This document shows, in pieces, positions 1-8,430 of a stretch of DNA of 64,000 nt. The position numbers and the translations under genes are program-made. The notes below the pieces were generated by a model. The model was not told the origin of the DNA and ran no database searches. It saw only the letters and a program-made list of their open reading frames with translations. This DNA comes from Butyrivibrio sp. FCS014 (lineage in GTDB: Bacteria > Bacillota > Clostridia > Lachnospirales > Lachnospiraceae), in NCBI RefSeq assembly GCF_000526935.1, contig NZ_JAHA01000019.1, forward strand, positions 806,001 to 870,000, in the 5' to 3' direction. Position 1 is the first letter of the stretch, and every line of letters starts with the position of its first letter.

Positions 1-1407
1 GTCATAGGCCGATTCCTCGATGCTCTTGTCAATCTGGCGAAGAGCTGAGATTCCGCTTCTGGTACCGGTGGGAAGGCTTCGAACAATGAACACGATAACC
101 AGGATAGCACCGGTTCCGTAGAGCCACTGCAGGATTCCCGTGCCGAACAATCCGCCGGAGAAACCTCTGATATATCCGATACCCAGAACCGTTCCGGGAA
201 CAGCCATGGCCAGCATTGATACTGCTTCGATAAAGCCCTTGGCCTTAAACTTTTTCTTTACCACCAGATAAGAGATGATCATGGACAAAAGAGCCGTGAT
301 AGGCGATGCGATCAGTGACAGGATGAAGCTGTCCTTGAAGGCCTTAAGTCCCTTGTACTTGGTAAATACCTGGCCAAACCACTTGAAGGTCAGATGGAAA
401 TCGTAGCCCCAGGTCTTGAACATGGCGCCGAAGGGAACGCACACATACATCAGGATTACGAAGATGGCAAGAGCTGAGCACAGGATCGTGAGGGGCACCG
501 TAACACTCTTATCGGTTATCAGCATACGCTCTCTTGATGCTTTGCCGGACAATGTAGCCGTACTCTTTGCCTCCAGATAATATTTCTGTACCACGAACAT
601 CAGAAGGGTTATGGCCAAAAGAACTACCGCCATCGCCGCAGCACCTTCCTTGTCGTAGGCACCGGTGATCTGCAGGTAGATCGTGGTTGCCAGTGTATCA
701 TAGGAGCCACCGATGATCATGGGGTTGGCGAAATCCGCAATGGACTCGATGAAGGTTACAAGGAATGCATTTCCAAGCCCCGGAAGAATCAGGGGAAATG
801 TAACCGTCATGAAAACCTTGAATCTGGATGCTCCCATATCCCTTGCCGCTTCCTCCAGGGAGGGATCGATGTTCTTAAGAAGTCCCTTGAGCATCATGTA
901 GCAGACAGGGAAAAATGTAAGGGTCTGGACTATTGCTATGCCCCAGAATCCATACACGCTGTTGTCATAGATGTGTAAAAGAAATCTCGTAATGATGCCT
1001 GCTTTTCCGAAAAGCATGATCATTGAAAGAGACAGAACAAAGGGAGGTGAGACTACAGGCAGCATGGATACCACCTTGAAAAGGCCTTCCATAAACTTTG
1101 TTCTGAGCTTTACGTAAACTTCAACGTAGGCAAACAAAAGACCAATGAGGGCTGATGCGATACCTACCAGAAATCCTACTTTTAGTGTATTGGTGATGGC
1201 ACGCCTGAAATTGGCCATTGCCATAATTCTTTTGAAAATATCAAGTGTAAATCCGTCTTCCGAAATGAAGCTGTCCACCAGCAGTATTGCCAGCGGGTAC
1301 AGGATAAAGATTGTAAGAAAAACAATCAAAAGAGCAATGGTTGTGACCATGATAGGATCAGCAAGGAGCTTTTTCCTGTCAAGGCTGGCACTTTGACTCT
1401 TTGCCAT
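1..1407 (-). CDS. ABC transporter permease, FbpB/AfuB type (partial)
   Basis: Membrane permease of a binding-protein-dependent importer of the ferric/hexose-phosphate (FbpB, AfuB) kind. The frame is open from the ATG at 1407 to the window edge, 469 codons without a stop, so the C-terminus lies outside. Many hydrophobic segments are visible, the first at about residues 18-40. The fused two-domain size typical of FbpB is reached: the first permease EAA-type loop reads EEAARDMGAS near residue 190, and a second reads IEESAYD at the edge. RBS GGAGG lies just upstream (complement of 1416-1422). It follows the binding-protein gene at 1485 with a hairpin in between. An ATPase gene would be expected beyond the left edge. 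The substrate cannot be read from the sequence: AfuABC homologues once called iron transporters carry hexose phosphates. Confidence 0.88.
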   Translation of the reverse strand, partial: MAKSQSASLDRKKLLADPIMVTTIALLIVFLTIFILYPLAILLVDSFISEDGFTLDIFKRIMAMANFRRAITNTLKVGFLVGIASALIGLLFAYVEVYVKLRTKFMEGLFKVVSMLPVVSPPFVLSLSMIMLFGKAGIITRFLLHIYDNSVYGFWGIAIVQTLTFFPVCYMMLKGLLKNIDPSLEEAARDMGASRFKVFMTVTFPLILPGLGNAFLVTFIESIADFANPMIIGGSYDTLATTIYLQITGAYDKEGAAAMAVVLLAITLLMFVVQKYYLEAKSTATLSGKASRERMLITDKSVTVPLTILCSALAIFVILMYVCVPFGAMFKTWGYDFHLTFKWFGQVFTKYKGLKAFKDSFILSLIASPITALLSMIISYLVVKKKFKAKGFIEAVSMLAMAVPGTVLGIGYIRGFSGGLFGTGILQWLYGTGAILVIVFIVRSLPTGTRSGISALRQIDKSIEESAYD

Positions 1408-1440
1408 TTATGTATTCCTCCTGTCAAAATCTTAAAAGAA

Positions 1441-1464
1441 AGGGCGGATTGTTACATCCGCCCT
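1441..1464 (-). terminator. Intercistronic hairpin between binding protein and permease
   Basis: Perfect inverted repeat, arms AGGGCGGAT and ATCCGCCCT with a 6-base loop. On the minus strand it is followed by TTTCTTTT. It lies between the binding-protein stop (1485) and the permease start (1407). It could act as a leaky terminator, or as a 3' stabiliser giving more binding protein than permease. Confidence 0.7.
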
Positions 1465-1484
1465 ATAAAAATTTTCTGCAAATT

Positions 1485-2666
1485 TTATTCAGTCTGGAAA
1501 CGATCGTCTGCTGCGCTTCCGAGGGCTGTCATAACTTCCTCGACGTAAGTAGGTGTATTTGCCTTTGCATCTTCGAAGTCATACTTCATAACGTTCTCGG
1601 GATCAAGTCCGAACTCTGCTGCAACCTCAGGCTGCTTGGCATTGTCAAGAACCAGGAACTGATAGGAACCGTTCTGAGCTGCAAGCTCTACACACTCAGG
1701 GCTGAGAGCATACTCAATCCAAAGCTTAGCTGCATTCTCGTGTTTGCATCCCTTGAAGATAGCTGTTGCACCAACCTCGAAGGAAGTACCTGTTGAAGGG
1801 ATGATAAGTCCGATGTTGCCATAACCGTTGTCAACGATCTGTGTGATACCGTCATGAAGGAAACCGATACCAACTACGCACTCACCTGTTCCAACGTTCT
1901 TGGAAGGGCCTGAGCCTGACTTTGTGTAAACTTCGATGTTCTTGTCAAGATCAACCAGATACTGAATACCTTCGTCATGACCGTACTTCTGGATCATTGT
2001 GTTGATAACAAGCTTAGCTGTTCCGGCTGTGTTGTAGTTTGAAAGCCATACAAGTCCCTTATACTTGGGATCAAGAAGATCCTGCCAGTCAGCGGGCTCT
2101 TCGATACCCATACGGGCGAGCTCATCCTTGTTAACCATGAATCCGAGGATTCCCTTGTAGATACCGTACCAGTATCCGTCTGCATCTCTGTACATATCAC
2201 TGAGGAGGTGGCTTGCATTCTGTGCATCATATGCCTCAAGAAGTCCCTCACCTGCTGCTACGTTGTAGGGATCGGTTGTGCCGCCGAACCAGACGTCGCC
2301 TGAAGGATTGCCGTTCTCTTCCTCGATCTTACTCTGAACCTCACCTGTTGAAAGACGCTGATACTGAACCTTGATGCCATAGAGCTCTTCAAAGTGCTCG
2401 CAGGCTGCTGCCAGATATTCCTCTTCGCAGGAACCGTAAACAACCAGCTCTCCGTCAGCCTTTGCTGCCTCAATAAGTGCATCCATTCCGTCAGCCTCAG
2501 CTGCGGGTGCTTCCTCTGCCGCAGGTGCTTCTGCTGCAGGTGCTTCTGCCGCAGGTGCCTCAGCTGCAGGCGCTTCTGCCGCAGGAGCCTCAGTTGCTGC
2601 GCCTCCGCAACCAACAACGCTCAGGGCCATAAGTCCCGCCAATACCAATGCAAATTTCTTTTTCAT
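1485..2666 (-). CDS. ABC transporter substrate-binding lipoprotein, FbpA/AfuA type
   Basis: Extracytoplasmic binding protein (393 aa) for the permease downstream. Start chosen at ATG 2666 because AAGGAGAAGGA sits 3-5 bases upstream; a longer frame to 2684 lacks a better site. The signal peptide ends in a lipobox (SVVGC, Cys20). Residues about 24-58 are a flexible Ala-Pro-Glu linker of EAPAA units, common in lipoproteins of rumen Lachnospiraceae. The mature domain starts with a LVVYGSCEEE strand and contains GDVWFGGT and LLDPKYKGL, typical of the SBP family that includes FbpA, AfuA and PgtC. Iron-binding tyrosines cannot be assigned by eye, so sugar phosphate or phosphonate remain possible ligands. 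Probably controlled by the kinase/regulator pair upstream. Confidence 0.88.
   Translation of the reverse strand: MKKKFALVLAGLMALSVVGCGGAATEAPAAEAPAAEAPAAEAPAAEAPAAEEAPAAEADGMDALIEAAKADGELVVYGSCEEEYLAAACEHFEELYGIKVQYQRLSTGEVQSKIEEENGNPSGDVWFGGTTDPYNVAAGEGLLEAYDAQNASHLLSDMYRDADGYWYGIYKGILGFMVNKDELARMGIEEPADWQDLLDPKYKGLVWLSNYNTAGTAKLVINTMIQKYGHDEGIQYLVDLDKNIEVYTKSGSGPSKNVGTGECVVGIGFLHDGITQIVDNGYGNIGLIIPSTGTSFEVGATAIFKGCKHENAAKLWIEYALSPECVELAAQNGSYQFLVLDNAKQPEVAAEFGLDPENVMKYDFEDAKANTPTYVEEVMTALGSAADDRFQTE
2466..2610 (-). repeat. Tandem 15-bp repeats encoding EAPAA linker
   Basis: Within the binding-protein gene, about six 15-base units encode Glu-Ala-Pro-Ala-Ala. The units differ at wobble positions, so the array is old or under protein-level selection. 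It may vary in copy number between strains. Confidence 0.75.
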
Positions 2667-2692
2667 ATTCCTTCTCCTTTCCATTTCGGGTA

Positions 2693-2760
2693 TTTGGATA
2701 ATTTAATGATAAAAAATGTCCAATCCCCCAACTACCCAAATTCCTGTCATATTATCCAAA
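2693..2760. promoter_or_regulatory. Inverted repeat TTTGGATAAT ... ATTATCCAAA upstream of binding-protein gene
   Basis: TTTGGATAAT at 2693-2702 and its exact reverse complement at 2751-2760 flank the probable promoter of the binding-protein gene. On the minus strand TTGGAC and TATCCA are spaced 17 bases. Candidate binding sites for the AraC-type regulator encoded next door; this is inference from position and symmetry. Confidence 0.45.
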
Positions 2761-2776
2761 ATTCTGAACACAAGAA

Positions 2777-2805
2777 AGCAGATATCAAAAATCCTGATAT
2801 CTGCT
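2777..2805 (-). terminator. Terminator after response regulator gene
   Basis: Arms AGCAGATATCA and TGATATCTGCT, loop 7 bases, followed on the minus strand by TTCTTG. It lies directly after the response-regulator stop (2829) and separates the sensor operon from the transporter genes. Confidence 0.7.
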
Positions 2806-2828
2806 CCTTTGTTATCCATATATAGCCA

Positions 2829-3590
2829 TCACTTCACAAAGTCCGAGGGTGAGCGGCCTGTGTATTTTTTGAATACAGCACTGAAATATTTGTAGTCGGA
2901 AAAGCCTGTCATATCGGAGACCTCATAGACCTTGTAGGTTCCGGTCTCCAAAAGCTTTATGGCCTGCTGAACCCGGTATTTGTTAAGAAAGTCCAGGTAT
3001 GTCTGGCCGGTTGCCTCCTTGAACTTGCGGGAAAGATAGCTTGCTGATACCCCAAGCTCTTCGGAGAAGGTCTCCATTCCGATCTTCTCGGCATATCTTT
3101 CCTTAGTGGCCGCAAGTACCTGCTGAACGTAGTCATTCTCCTTGTCGCTCTTAACAAAAAGCGTATCAAGGTCATCGGCAGTCTTCATCTTGTCCGTAAG
3201 CTGTCTTATTCGGTTGTCCTTCTCAATCTCCCTGGCCAGCTTCTCCACATGGCTTCGAAGCTCCGCCTCATCAACAGGCTTCATAAGGTACGCGGAAACT
3301 CCCAACTCAATGGCCTGCTTGGCATACTCAAAATCCGCATAGCTGGTCATGATGATAGCCTTAAAGTCAGCAAACTCCTGTCCTTTTCGTATCATCTCTA
3401 TTCCGTCACAGATGGGCATCATAATATCTGCCAGCACAATATCGGGCTGCAGCTCTTTGATCTTCTCAATGCCCTCCCTGCCGTTGGCAGCTTCTCCTGC
3501 AATGGTGCATCCCATGCCTACCCAGTCCATGGTATATGCAATTCCCTTGCGGATGATGTCCTCATCCTCCACTATCAAAACCCTGTACAT
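2829..3590 (-). CDS. AraC-family response regulator (YesN type)
   Basis: Cytoplasmic response regulator, 253 aa. The N-terminal receiver has VEDED, phosphoacceptor Asp55 in LADIMMP, a conserved MTSY switch and the MKPV lysine. The C-terminal AraC/XylS domain has two helix-turn-helix units (SYLSRKFKEATG and VSDMTGFSDYKYFSAVFKKYTG). Start chosen at ATG 3590 because GGGGGA lies 6 bases upstream and the receiver begins at once; a frame running back to 3698 only reads the kinase gene out of frame. It starts 13 bases after the kinase stop at 3604. Expected to be phosphorylated by that kinase and to activate the adjacent ABC importer. Confidence 0.92.
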   Translation of the reverse strand: MYRVLIVEDEDIIRKGIAYTMDWVGMGCTIAGEAANGREGIEKIKELQPDIVLADIMMPICDGIEMIRKGQEFADFKAIIMTSYADFEYAKQAIELGVSAYLMKPVDEAELRSHVEKLAREIEKDNRIRQLTDKMKTADDLDTLFVKSDKENDYVQQVLAATKERYAEKIGMETFSEELGVSASYLSRKFKEATGQTYLDFLNKYRVQQAIKLLETGTYKVYEVSDMTGFSDYKYFSAVFKKYTGRSPSDFVK

Positions 3591-3603
3591 AAGTCTCCCC
3601 CGA

Positions 3604-5283
3604 TCACTGTTTCTTTTCCTCTGTCTTCTTGGGAAGGGTAAGTCGCACCACCGTGCCCTCTCCCTTTCTGCTGCTGATATCCAGTCCGTAATCGCCATTA
3701 TACATCAGACGGATCCTGCGGTGAATGTTGTAAAGTCCAAAGTGTGCCGAAGACTCCGACGAATCTGCCAGTTGCTCCTTAATGGCATTAAGCTGCTCTT
3801 CGTCGATTCCCACACCGTCATCCTCGCACACAAAGATCAGATTTTCCCTGATCTGGTAACCGTTTATATTCACCGTCAGCTTCTCTTTTTCTCCAAAGCC
3901 ATACTTGACTGCATTCTCCAAAAGAGGCTGCAAAAGAAGCTTAGGGATAAGGCAATCCCCAATATCCTCTGCCACATTGATATTGTAAGCAAATCGCTTG
4001 TTGAACCTGATCTGTAGAATATTCAAATAAAACTGAAGGTTCTGAAGGTCCTCGCTTACCGTAACTTCCTCTCTGGTCTCCCTGATGCTGTACCGCAGAA
4101 GCCCCGACAAAGAAAGGATCATCTTGTCTGCCGCTGCGGCATCAATCCTGGCCATGAACCTGATATTGTCCAGGGTATTAAAAAGAAAGTGCGGATTGAA
4201 CTGGCTTTCCAGTTGCTTAACCTGGGAAAAAGCCGCGTTCTGGGCCAGTTCTCTGTTCCTGTCTATTTGATCCTTTAGACCGTCTATCATCTCATTGAAG
4301 TCGTTACCGATGATCTGAAACTCTTTGCTGCTGCCGATGTTGAGGCTCACGTCAAGATTACCCCGGGATACTTCCTCAAAGGCATCCTCAATCTTTTTTA
4401 CATCCCTGGTATAAACCTCGGAGCTTGACCTGGTGCTGCGGAAGGTAATGAGAATGATCCCAAGGAATATCACCGCAATGATAACTGTCAGCATCACCGT
4501 TATCCTGATGCTTCTGTTAAGATCAACAAAAGTATAAACTGTAAGCCCCTTTCCCAGAGCAGCCTTGCTGCAGACGTACCTTTGTCCGTTCAATTTTGCA
4601 TATCCCGGGCCGGCCTCGAGAATGGCATTTATCTGCCCGAATTCATCTGTCAGCCCCGGAGCATTGCTTAAATATACCCAGCCTGTGGAATCCGTTACCA
4701 CGCAGGTCCTGTTCCTTGCGTTTACAATATCGGCAATGACCTGGGACGGCATCGAATACACCAGGGCATACTCAAGCTCTTTTCCCTGATAAACGCCTCT
4801 GGTGATATAAAGGTTACCGGAGTAAAGAGTAGTTTTCGTAAGTCCCGGATACTTTTTGATCCTGTTCCAGACACCCCAGTTGTCGTATTCCTCCCTGGTC
4901 AGATGCTCGGGAATGCTGTTCTTGGAGGAGAATATAACTTTCCTGTCCGGGGAAAAGACCATGAGATTTCCGATATCATCATAGTCAGCCGTACATTCAT
5001 AGAGGAGGGAAAAGAGCCGGTCACCTGCCCCTTTAACATCGCCGCCGTTTTCGGCAATGACGTCCTCCATGTCCATGAGCATGCTGTAGTACCTTGTTAT
5101 AACCTCATTGGTATCAGATGCGATCTGACTGCAGTCACGTTTGTTGGTAAAGGACAGATATGTGCCCCAGGTAATGATAAACACGATAATGGCTGCAAGT
5201 ACCGTTACGATCACCGGTGTCACCGACAGAAGCAGAAATGTTTTCCGGATATTTTCCTGGAAGGAAGGTATCTCTTTATTCAT
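3604..5283 (-). CDS. Sensor histidine kinase (YesM/LytS type)
   Basis: Membrane sensor kinase, 559 aa. Transmembrane helix about residues 16-41, an extracellular sensing region, a second helix about 261-281, HAMP, then a His_kinase domain with SQFNPHFLFNTLDN (His365), N-box NAVKYG and G-box DDGVGID. Start chosen at ATG 5283: GGGGAGG lies 6 bases upstream, whereas it would touch the ATG at 5289. The start overlaps the end of the upstream binding-protein gene by 8 bases (ATGAATAA), so translation is coupled. With that binding protein and the AraC regulator it forms a three-component sensory set resembling in logic the PgtC-PgtB-PgtA phosphoglycerate sensor; the ligand is unknown. Confidence 0.92.
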   Translation of the reverse strand: MNKEIPSFQENIRKTFLLLSVTPVIVTVLAAIIVFIITWGTYLSFTNKRDCSQIASDTNEVITRYYSMLMDMEDVIAENGGDVKGAGDRLFSLLYECTADYDDIGNLMVFSPDRKVIFSSKNSIPEHLTREEYDNWGVWNRIKKYPGLTKTTLYSGNLYITRGVYQGKELEYALVYSMPSQVIADIVNARNRTCVVTDSTGWVYLSNAPGLTDEFGQINAILEAGPGYAKLNGQRYVCSKAALGKGLTVYTFVDLNRSIRITVMLTVIIAVIFLGIILITFRSTRSSSEVYTRDVKKIEDAFEEVSRGNLDVSLNIGSSKEFQIIGNDFNEMIDGLKDQIDRNRELAQNAAFSQVKQLESQFNPHFLFNTLDNIRFMARIDAAAADKMILSLSGLLRYSIRETREEVTVSEDLQNLQFYLNILQIRFNKRFAYNINVAEDIGDCLIPKLLLQPLLENAVKYGFGEKEKLTVNINGYQIRENLIFVCEDDGVGIDEEQLNAIKEQLADSSESSAHFGLYNIHRRIRLMYNGDYGLDISSRKGEGTVVRLTLPKKTEEKKQ

Positions 5284-6337
5284 GGCCATCCTCCCCGCAA
5301 AGCGCAGCAAATCTTAAGGTCCATTCATCCTTGCAGGATGTGACCGTATCGCTGTCAACAGTTATCACGTTAATATCTTCCTTGGGAGTTACCAGAGGTG
5401 ACTCCTCCACGTCTTTAAGGACTGATCTTCTTCCAAGATCTGCCGAAATATACCGCTGCGTATCTTTGGCAGTCATGAAATCCACAAATTTCCGTGCATT
5501 TTCGGGGTTTTTCGCTTTCTTACTGATATACAGACCATCCGGGGTAAAGACCACCCCTTCCTCCATGTAGACGATTTTAACGTGCCTTCCCGCTTTCATC
5601 TGTGTTATGGCTGCTTCCTCAAAGGTGAGCCCCACAATGAATTTACCCGAAGCAACACCGTTATATACCTGTGACGAACCCTCAAGAAGGTTTCCGCCTA
5701 TCTGATCTGCCAGTTTTTGGGCGTAGTCCCAGCCATTTTCCGGGTTGCCTCCTCCCATGGCATAGAGCATGTTCACCAGATGTTCAAAAGATGATGAAGA
5801 TTTCTCCGGGCTGGCAAAGGCAATCCTTCCCTTAAGCCTTGGATCAAGGAGATCTTCATAGCCTTCTATGCTGATATCTCCGCATAGATCCGTATTGACT
5901 ATAAGTACGCTTGGCACATCGGTAAAACAGGTTACCCCCTCCGGCATATCCCGGAATTCCTCCGAGAAATCCCCATAGTTCACGGTCTTATATTCGGCAA
6001 AAGAGTCATCATAGGAGCTTACTGTAAGAACCGATCCTCCCCAGAGAACATCAATAGCCTCGTTGCCACTGATTCTTTTCACCGCCTCTGAAGTTCCGCT
6101 CCGTATTATCTCAACCGTTATCCCTGTCTGGGATTCGAACTCATTTAAAAGAGGCTTCATAAAATCGACAGGGTGCGGCGATATCACCACAACCTTGTCG
6201 GCGCTGTCATTTTCCTCTTCCTTAATGCCTGCGTCACTATTACCGGTGCCCGCGCATGCACACAAAAATGCAGCAAGCACAATTGCCATAAACAGCGCAG
6301 CCGTTATTTCTTTTATCTTTTTTCCAAATGCTTCCAT
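5276..6337 (-). CDS. Regulatory substrate-binding lipoprotein, FbpA/PgtC-like
   Basis: Extracytoplasmic binding protein of 353 aa, related in fold signatures to the transporter's own binding protein: VVISPHPVDFMKPLLNEFE, DVLWGGSVLT, YEDLLDPRLKGRIAFA, NPENARKFVDFM. Start chosen at ATG 6337 behind AAGAAGGA; a TTG-initiated frame to 6382 lacks a site. Lipobox LCAC gives lipid-anchored Cys28. It is the first gene of an operon with the histidine kinase, not with a permease, so it is likely the sensory ligand receptor rather than a transport subunit. PgtC of the phosphoglycerate system has the same type of relation to its kinase. Role inferred from context; family membership is clear. Confidence 0.85.
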   Translation of the reverse strand: MEAFGKKIKEITAALFMAIVLAAFLCACAGTGNSDAGIKEEENDSADKVVVISPHPVDFMKPLLNEFESQTGITVEIIRSGTSEAVKRISGNEAIDVLWGGSVLTVSSYDDSFAEYKTVNYGDFSEEFRDMPEGVTCFTDVPSVLIVNTDLCGDISIEGYEDLLDPRLKGRIAFASPEKSSSSFEHLVNMLYAMGGGNPENGWDYAQKLADQIGGNLLEGSSQVYNGVASGKFIVGLTFEEAAITQMKAGRHVKIVYMEEGVVFTPDGLYISKKAKNPENARKFVDFMTAKDTQRYISADLGRRSVLKDVEESPLVTPKEDINVITVDSDTVTSCKDEWTLRFAALCGEDGHE

Positions 6338-6386
6338 GAATTCCTTCTTCTTCCCGTCACAGATACTTTTTTCAAAAATCAAAGAA

Positions 6387-6435
6387 AGGCAGATTGTAAG
6401 GGGCTAAGCACCTGCTTATCCTTGCAATCTGCCCT
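6387..6435 (-). promoter_or_regulatory. Long nested hairpin upstream of the sensor operon
   Basis: Arms AGGCAGATTGTAAGG and CCTTGCAATCTGCCT pair with one wobble and enclose a second stem (CTAAGCA/TGCTTAT). On the minus strand it is followed by TTTCTTTGATTTTT, so it can act as a terminator of whatever is read from the region above or as an attenuator in the leader of the binding-protein/kinase/regulator operon that starts 50 bases further on. Confidence 0.55.
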
Positions 6436-6494
6436 ACATGTAACACTTTAAATACTGTCACCCGGTTCTGTCAATTTCGTTTCATCCCCGGGCC

Positions 6495-6584
6495 TTATTC
6501 CTTTGCAGGCTCTTCCAATTCCCTCTTCTCGTTCTTGATCTCCCAGTGTATCAGGAATGTGAGTATTGCACGGAGTGTTCTCAT
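6495..6584 (-). pseudogene. Decayed 3' fragment of a DUF1622 membrane-protein gene
   Basis: Reading the minus strand gives 29 codons ending at TAA 6495 (RAILTFLIHWEIKNEKRELE). This matches the C-terminus of the intact DUF1622 protein at 8431-8775 (RAILTFLIHWEIQNEKKELQ). At DNA level 6538-6572 and 8471-8505 are identical over 35 bases. Upstream of codon 1 similarity stops abruptly. It is a remnant of a second gene copy; the secreted-protein gene now lies between the two. Confidence 0.8.
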
Positions 6585-6831
6585 TATTGTCGCTGATACC
6601 TATATTATACCATCTTACAGGGAGGGCGGTATTGTCATACCGGGGGATGGATTGTCTTTTGACCACTTTTAGAAAACTAATATTCTTCTTTTAGTTTTTC
6701 TTAACAATGTTTATGAACTTAAAAGAAACAGGGGCGTTTTTGTAATGCTTCTGTAATGCACGTAGGAGTATTCTAAATTATGTGATTTGAAACTTACATT
6801 GCAAAAGGAGTTGCGATGTGTAATAGGCTAT

Positions 6832-6856
6832 GGAGCATGGGAACCGGTTATGCTCC
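6832..6856 (+). promoter_or_regulatory. Leader hairpin before secreted-protein gene
   Basis: GGAGCAT and ATGCTCC form a 7-bp stem with an 11-base loop, extended by GGC/GCC outside. It ends 14 bases before the AAGGAGG ribosome binding site. I compared it by eye with c-di-GMP, preQ1, THF and ZTP riboswitch signatures and saw no match, so no class is assigned. Confidence 0.4.
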
Positions 6857-6880
6857 GGCCCAATGAAAAGGAGGTCTTTT

Positions 6881-8338
6881 ATGAATTTTAAGTACAAATC
6901 TGTTTTAGCTTTAGGAATGAGTGTTGCTATGATGGTGCAGGCACCGGTTGTAGCATTTGCCGATGATGGCGAGCCTCAAAACGATGCAACCATTGTGCAA
7001 ACCGTGCCTCAGAGTGAGTCAACCAGCGAGATTGGTTATGGTGTAGGTGATGCCGGATTTAATGTAGTTGGTAAAGATTCCAATTCCAAAGACATACAGA
7101 CAACTTGTGGAAACGTAGGTTATAATACTTATCAGAATAGTGATGAAGGAAAAATTCCAATTCCTAGAGGAAATGGTTTTGCATATGGAACTGAATATAG
7201 CGTTCAACCGGGAATTACAACCAAGATTACAGCAGAAACAAAGGAAATAGAAGGTGCAGGCAATGATGAGGTTCATGTAACCTATACAGTAACCAATACC
7301 GGAGAAGAAGCTAAAGAGGTAAAAATCGGGTCGGGTGCCGATACCAAGATAGGAGAAGTTGATTCTGCACCTATAGGATTTATAAATGACGGTACCGGCA
7401 TTTATATGAAAGGTGATGGTGTATCTTTTACACTCACACCTCTTTCCAATCAGGATAATTTTAGTACTGTTTGGTATGGTCACTGGGGTGATGTAGGTGG
7501 AAACATATTTAACCAGCAAGAAAATCAGTCAGAATACAAGGGTGATAGTGGCATGGCATATTCATGGACTATCAACGTAGGTGCAGGAAAGACAGAAACT
7601 CGTACCGCAGTATTCAAAATCGGTAATATTGTCCTTCGCCAGATTTCATACGATGCCAATACCGGTATAGGTGAAATCGCTGGAACAACTGTAATCGGCG
7701 GAACCTCTCAGGAAATCGTCATCAAAAAGAATGCCGGCGAAATGACAAAGGAAGGCTACCAATTTGCAGGATGGGGCTTATCAGAAAATGCAACATCTGC
7801 CAAGTATATAGGCGGTGAAACAATTGACTTAGGTATGCTTGAAAACGACCTTAAGCTTTATGCATTATGGCAGCTTATTAAGGCATCTAACCCCAGCGTA
7901 ACTATTGAAGAAGTTGCTCAGATGGTTGAAGAAGAGATCAGTAACGAAGGTATCAATATCATCACCACAGAGGCAGGTGAAGCACTTCCTACAACTGAGC
8001 TTGGAAATGCTGAGGCAGTTACAAAGAGTGTAAGTCTTGATCTTTCTAAGGTTGCACCTGCTCAGTATGTGGAAACAATCAAAAACACCGTACAGGCTGT
8101 ACCCACACAGGGCATAGCAGTTATTGAGACTAACGAAGTTGCAACTTTTGATAAGAATATCATTGAGGCTATGGCAGAGCGCAACGACGTTTCTTACATC
8201 ATCGTATTCAAGCATGATGGTTTTAAGAAGAAAGTTGTAATTCCTGCAGGTTATGATGTTCAGACACTGCTTGATGAGAATGGATACTGCGGATTCTTAA
8301 GACTTGCAGCTATTCTTGGATTTACCATCATCGATTGA
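6881..8338 (+). CDS. Secreted protein with an InlB B-repeat-like domain
   Basis: Exported protein of 485 aa and unknown role. Start chosen at ATG 6881 because AAGGAGG lies 6 bases upstream; the longer frame from 6830 reads through the leader hairpin. Signal peptide ends in VVAFA with cleavage near residue 27. The central part is beta-rich (GSGADTKIG, ETRTAVFKIG). A Listeria-Bacteroides (InlB B) repeat-like segment with KEGYQFAGWGLSE and LKLYALWQ lies near residues 270-330. The C-terminus ends with a compact VIPAGYDVQTLLDENGYCG stretch. There is no LPxTG, transmembrane tail or lipobox, so it is probably released or held by other means. Monocistronic, with a strong terminator at 8387-8414. Confidence 0.8.
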   Translation: MNFKYKSVLALGMSVAMMVQAPVVAFADDGEPQNDATIVQTVPQSESTSEIGYGVGDAGFNVVGKDSNSKDIQTTCGNVGYNTYQNSDEGKIPIPRGNGFAYGTEYSVQPGITTKITAETKEIEGAGNDEVHVTYTVTNTGEEAKEVKIGSGADTKIGEVDSAPIGFINDGTGIYMKGDGVSFTLTPLSNQDNFSTVWYGHWGDVGGNIFNQQENQSEYKGDSGMAYSWTINVGAGKTETRTAVFKIGNIVLRQISYDANTGIGEIAGTTVIGGTSQEIVIKKNAGEMTKEGYQFAGWGLSENATSAKYIGGETIDLGMLENDLKLYALWQLIKASNPSVTIEEVAQMVEEEISNEGINIITTEAGEALPTTELGNAEAVTKSVSLDLSKVAPAQYVETIKNTVQAVPTQGIAVIETNEVATFDKNIIEAMAERNDVSYIIVFKHDGFKKKVVIPAGYDVQTLLDENGYCGFLRLAAILGFTIID

Positions 8339-8386
8339 TATAGGCCAAAACCTGTTCATACTGCAATAAGATATCATTATAATATC

Positions 8387-8414
8387 AGCCCCTGCTATTG
8401 AAATAGCAGGGGCT
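8387..8414. terminator. Bidirectional terminator
   Basis: Perfect 13-bp arms AGCCCCTGCTATT and AATAGCAGGGGCT with a 2-base GA spacer. It sits between the converging secreted-protein gene and DUF1622 gene and can serve both. Confidence 0.85.
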
Positions 8415-8430
8415 TGTCATCGATACCCTA

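Noticed and set aside
6448..6666. 72-codon frame on the minus strand
   Set aside because: It reads the DUF1622 remnant in the wrong frame; the correct frame gives the recognisable 29-codon tail.
6760..6880. Riboswitch before the secreted-protein gene
   Set aside because: A clear hairpin exists, but the conserved cores of c-di-GMP, preQ1, THF and ZTP riboswitches were not found.
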